Shown here: positions 61,501-64,000 of the stretch, piece by piece
Layout of the letters: every line of letters begins with the position of its first letter
Position numbering within the stretch: the first letter of the stretch is position 1
NCBI GenBank assembly: GCA_027186245.1
Contig: CP114492.1
Coordinates: forward strand, 6,274,501-6,338,500
From: Coriaria nepalensis
Taxonomy: Eukaryota > Streptophyta > Magnoliopsida > Cucurbitales > Coriariaceae
Direction of reading: 5' to 3'
DNA: 64,000 nucleotides
Translations under genes and position numbers: made by a program
The notes under the pieces: model-generated
Seen by the model: only the letters and a program-made list of their open reading frames with translations
The model's database searches: none
Told to the model about the DNA's origin: nothing

Positions 61501-62911
61501 TAACACATATATCATGGCTTGTTAAATTAAAAGGTTCAAATATTTTATCTAATACAAGTCTTCCAATTTTTCCTTTCGGAGATGTGACCTAAATGCTTAT
61601 GCCATAAGTCGGCATAATTCTCATTTATTAATTTACGTTTTACACCTCTTAAAATTGTTTGCAATATTTCATTAAATGAAACAATGGTATTCAACATATA
61701 TAGTTTATCAATTAATGAGCAATCACAATAAAAGTAGAATTAGGAAAAAGAGTAAATTTATTATTTCTAAATGAACAAGAATAACTGTATTTGTTTAAAA
61801 TAGAAATAAAAACCAAATTCAGCCTAAATGACGGTACTACATAAGTTTTTCTTAATTCAATAAAATGATTAGTCTCAAAAGATAATCTAAGGATCCTAAT
61901 AGTTTCAATCAGAATTACTTTGCCATTACCAACATAGATGAATCTTTCAACATTACTTGGCGGTCGGCTCCATAGGCAACCCCTACATAAACATACTTGT
62001 ATGAGTAGTAGTACCATAATCTACTTACCAAGTATTACTAGGTACATAAGTTAAATTAACTTCAGAATAAACTAAAGTGAGAAGCGTACATTTCTTTACA
62101 TGCCATGTGACGTAATTGGAACAATCCTTCTTCTCATGCCTAGGTTTCTTGTCGAAGAAGCATGTAAGTTCCAGATCCTGATTCTTTTGTTGTTTCTTGG
62201 TTTGTGATGTTCACACTGCAGCTTCTTTACCCTTATTCCCTTTTTGCTTATTATCCCTTAAGGTAGTTGCAACATGAGCATTTTCAATAGTCTTATTTTG
62301 TTTCAAGTTGTTCTTTTCTTACACAGTGAGAAATGAGCTCATTGAGAGTTCATTTATCCTTTTGAGTATTGTAACTCACTATAAATTGACCGTATTGTGC
62401 AATAAGAGAAATCAAAATTAAATGCACAAGTAGATTATCAAACAACTCTAACTTTAGTGCATTTAATTTCGAAGCGATGTTAGACATCTCAATGATGTAC
62501 TTCCTTATGTTTTCTTTTCCTTTATACCTCATTTGGACAAGGTTAGCTAAAAGCTTGCTTGTCTTAGCTGTTTCATTATCTGTAAAATATTTTTTAATTT
62601 CTTAAAGGAAACCCTTAACAGTTGCCTCATCAGACATATCACCTCTAAATGTTTCTGGAATGCTGCACTTTAGCGTTATTAGATTAAAGCGATTATAACG
62701 ATCCCACTTCTCGAAATTCATTTTTTTCTCAATAAAACTTGTCTCTGTAAGACGAGCGGGTTGTTATTGCATAATCTGAATCCATGTAGCTGAGAACCAA
62801 CAAAACTTTCTCTCCGCAGCTCTTGAAGTTTATGTCGTTAAGCATAGAGATTGAGTTCATGTTTGCAGTAACATTAACAACAGTAGTAGTAACTGACATA
62901 TTTATGAACAA

Positions 62912-64000
62912 ATAAAAAATATAAACTCACTAATAACATTCATGTCAGAACAAACAAACATATAAATACAAGACATAAATTTTCATACAATTGTAGTAGT
63001 GGGCCCATCAAAAAAGATACCTAACACAATATTGATGTGTAGTCTTTGGATCAAAAAATCAACTTGTAAGTGGTACTCTCTATGCATAAATCAAATGTTG
63101 ATCATAAATCCAGTTAAACAACACCATTCCTTTAGGCCGGTATGTTGTCCACATGGAAATATTATAATCATCACATATTTATTTCTGCACGTATGTTTAC
63201 TACTTGGTCAATTAATGACTCTTAATTGGGCCGATCATTGATCGAATAAACAACAAACACACATATCTTACGATTTCAAAATAAACAAATCTACGCAAAA
63301 GAGGTTACTTTGGTAACATTTTGTTTCAATTAATTTATTTCAAGATAAAAGACATAAATTGAATAAATTTTAAACTTTATAATTTAAAACCTTAAATTTT
63401 CAAATTTATTCGGTTTGAATGAGGCGGCGGTGGTAATGTGCTACCCATATTTATTCCTTATGCTAAAAATGGCGAAAGGAAACTTGAAATTGAGATCTTT
63501 TGTTTTTCTTAACTTAAATAAAAAATACCCAAAACCAAATATCAAATTAATATTGATATTAAACATATATATATATATATACTTAAAAATATGACTTAAA
63601 CAAAACAATATATCATGTGTTGTTTGATTGGATTTAATAAATACTTATACTTAAACAAAACAATCAATCAAAATTCGTAACCATCTATATTAAATCCGTA
63701 CTTATCTCTTAAATTTCTATTTACTTATCAGAAACATATATACAAGATAAAATCATATACGAAATTAGATTTTAGTACAACCATGCAATATATATATATA
63801 TATATATATTTAACAAATATATGAAAACATAATCGTTGTAATCAATGATTATATATATTTAAACAAGAAATAATCCATAATAAAACAATCCATATCTAAA
63901 GATTAAAATACGCATGGATTTATGAAATGAATATATTCTCAAAATTAAAAAATTCAATCAATGTGATCAAGATTAATGTAAATTAAAACAAACCATACAC
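62912..64000. other. upstream part of Copia D or intron sequence
   Basis: The first 300 or so bases probably are the untranslated leader of Copia element D. The rest is AT-rich, with TA runs at about 63567-63580 and 63788-63810. No receiver-domain exon and no clear primer site or LTR were found. Confidence 0.35.

Larger units (their letters stand above)
58113..62911 (-). mobile_element. Ty1/copia retrotransposon D, decayed, 5' end not resolved
   Basis: It is read on the minus strand. The 3' LTR is 58113-58565, TG...CA with inverted tips, after a purine-rich tract (CAAGTGAGAGATTG, 58566-58579). RNase H remnants lie at about 59100-59640, reverse transcriptase with LVLYVDDILLASSD and FVLGIKIHQD at 60054-59650, integrase end at about 61269-61048 (motifs SGKQCPRPF and SVAEKRNMTLKNMV), GAG-pre-integrase at 62017-61712, and gag at 62532-62350 and near 62911-62729 (start MSVTTT). 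The 5' LTR is not found before 64000, so it may lie beyond the window. Many stops and frameshifts. Confidence 0.88.

Noticed and set aside
1..64000. CRISPR array, bacterial operon or tRNA/rRNA genes
   Set aside because: None seen. Repeats present are LTRs, MITEs, microsatellites or local duplications, and the gene structure is that of a plant nucleus.

Overview
This is nuclear DNA of a flowering plant. It is AT-rich and the genes have GT-AG introns. It encodes a nuclear PsbY precursor with two mature chains, a plant pectate lyase, a plant 3-ketoacyl-CoA reductase and the first exon of a type-B response regulator, and it holds many Ty1/copia retrotransposons and small DNA transposons. A eudicot is likely. 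A cucurbit would fit the general feel of the sequence, but nothing here proves the family.

Layout. 0-9.4 kb is gene-poor: a possible broken secreted-protein gene, a 224-bp MITE with target-site duplication, a three-exon pseudogene with two in-frame stops, the LTR end of an old Copia element, and a degenerate 34-bp tandem repeat. 9.4-11.1 kb carries a complete four-exon pectate lyase on the minus strand. 15-26.4 kb holds two decayed Copia elements. 28-32 kb carries psbY and a single-exon membrane-anchored methyltransferase-like gene, both on the plus strand. 33-34.2 kb is a hAT-type element with an 8-bp target-site duplication and another inverted-repeat element nested in it. 35.9-38.1 kb is a three-exon KCR gene on the minus strand. 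39.1-44.6 kb is a third Copia element whose gag is split by another hAT-like element. 45.4-48.1 kb holds two broken genes on the minus strand: a RIN4/NOI-domain gene with a one-base frameshift, and a chloroplast-type CPBP (CAAX-like) protease gene with several independent lesions. 48-57 kb is gene-poor with Copia remnants. 57.2 kb is exon 1 of an ARR11-like response regulator, followed about 0.8 kb into its intron by a Copia element that runs to near the window end.

The intact genes are unrelated housekeeping or tissue-function genes: cell-wall pectin cleavage, photosystem II, very-long-chain fatty acid elongation and cytokinin signalling. They do not form a cluster or shared pathway. I found no novel multi-gene system. 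The most informative observations are the two adjacent decayed genes, the nested transposon insertions whose order can be read from target-site duplications, the long hairpin in a KCR intron, and a few very short unrecognised ORFs.
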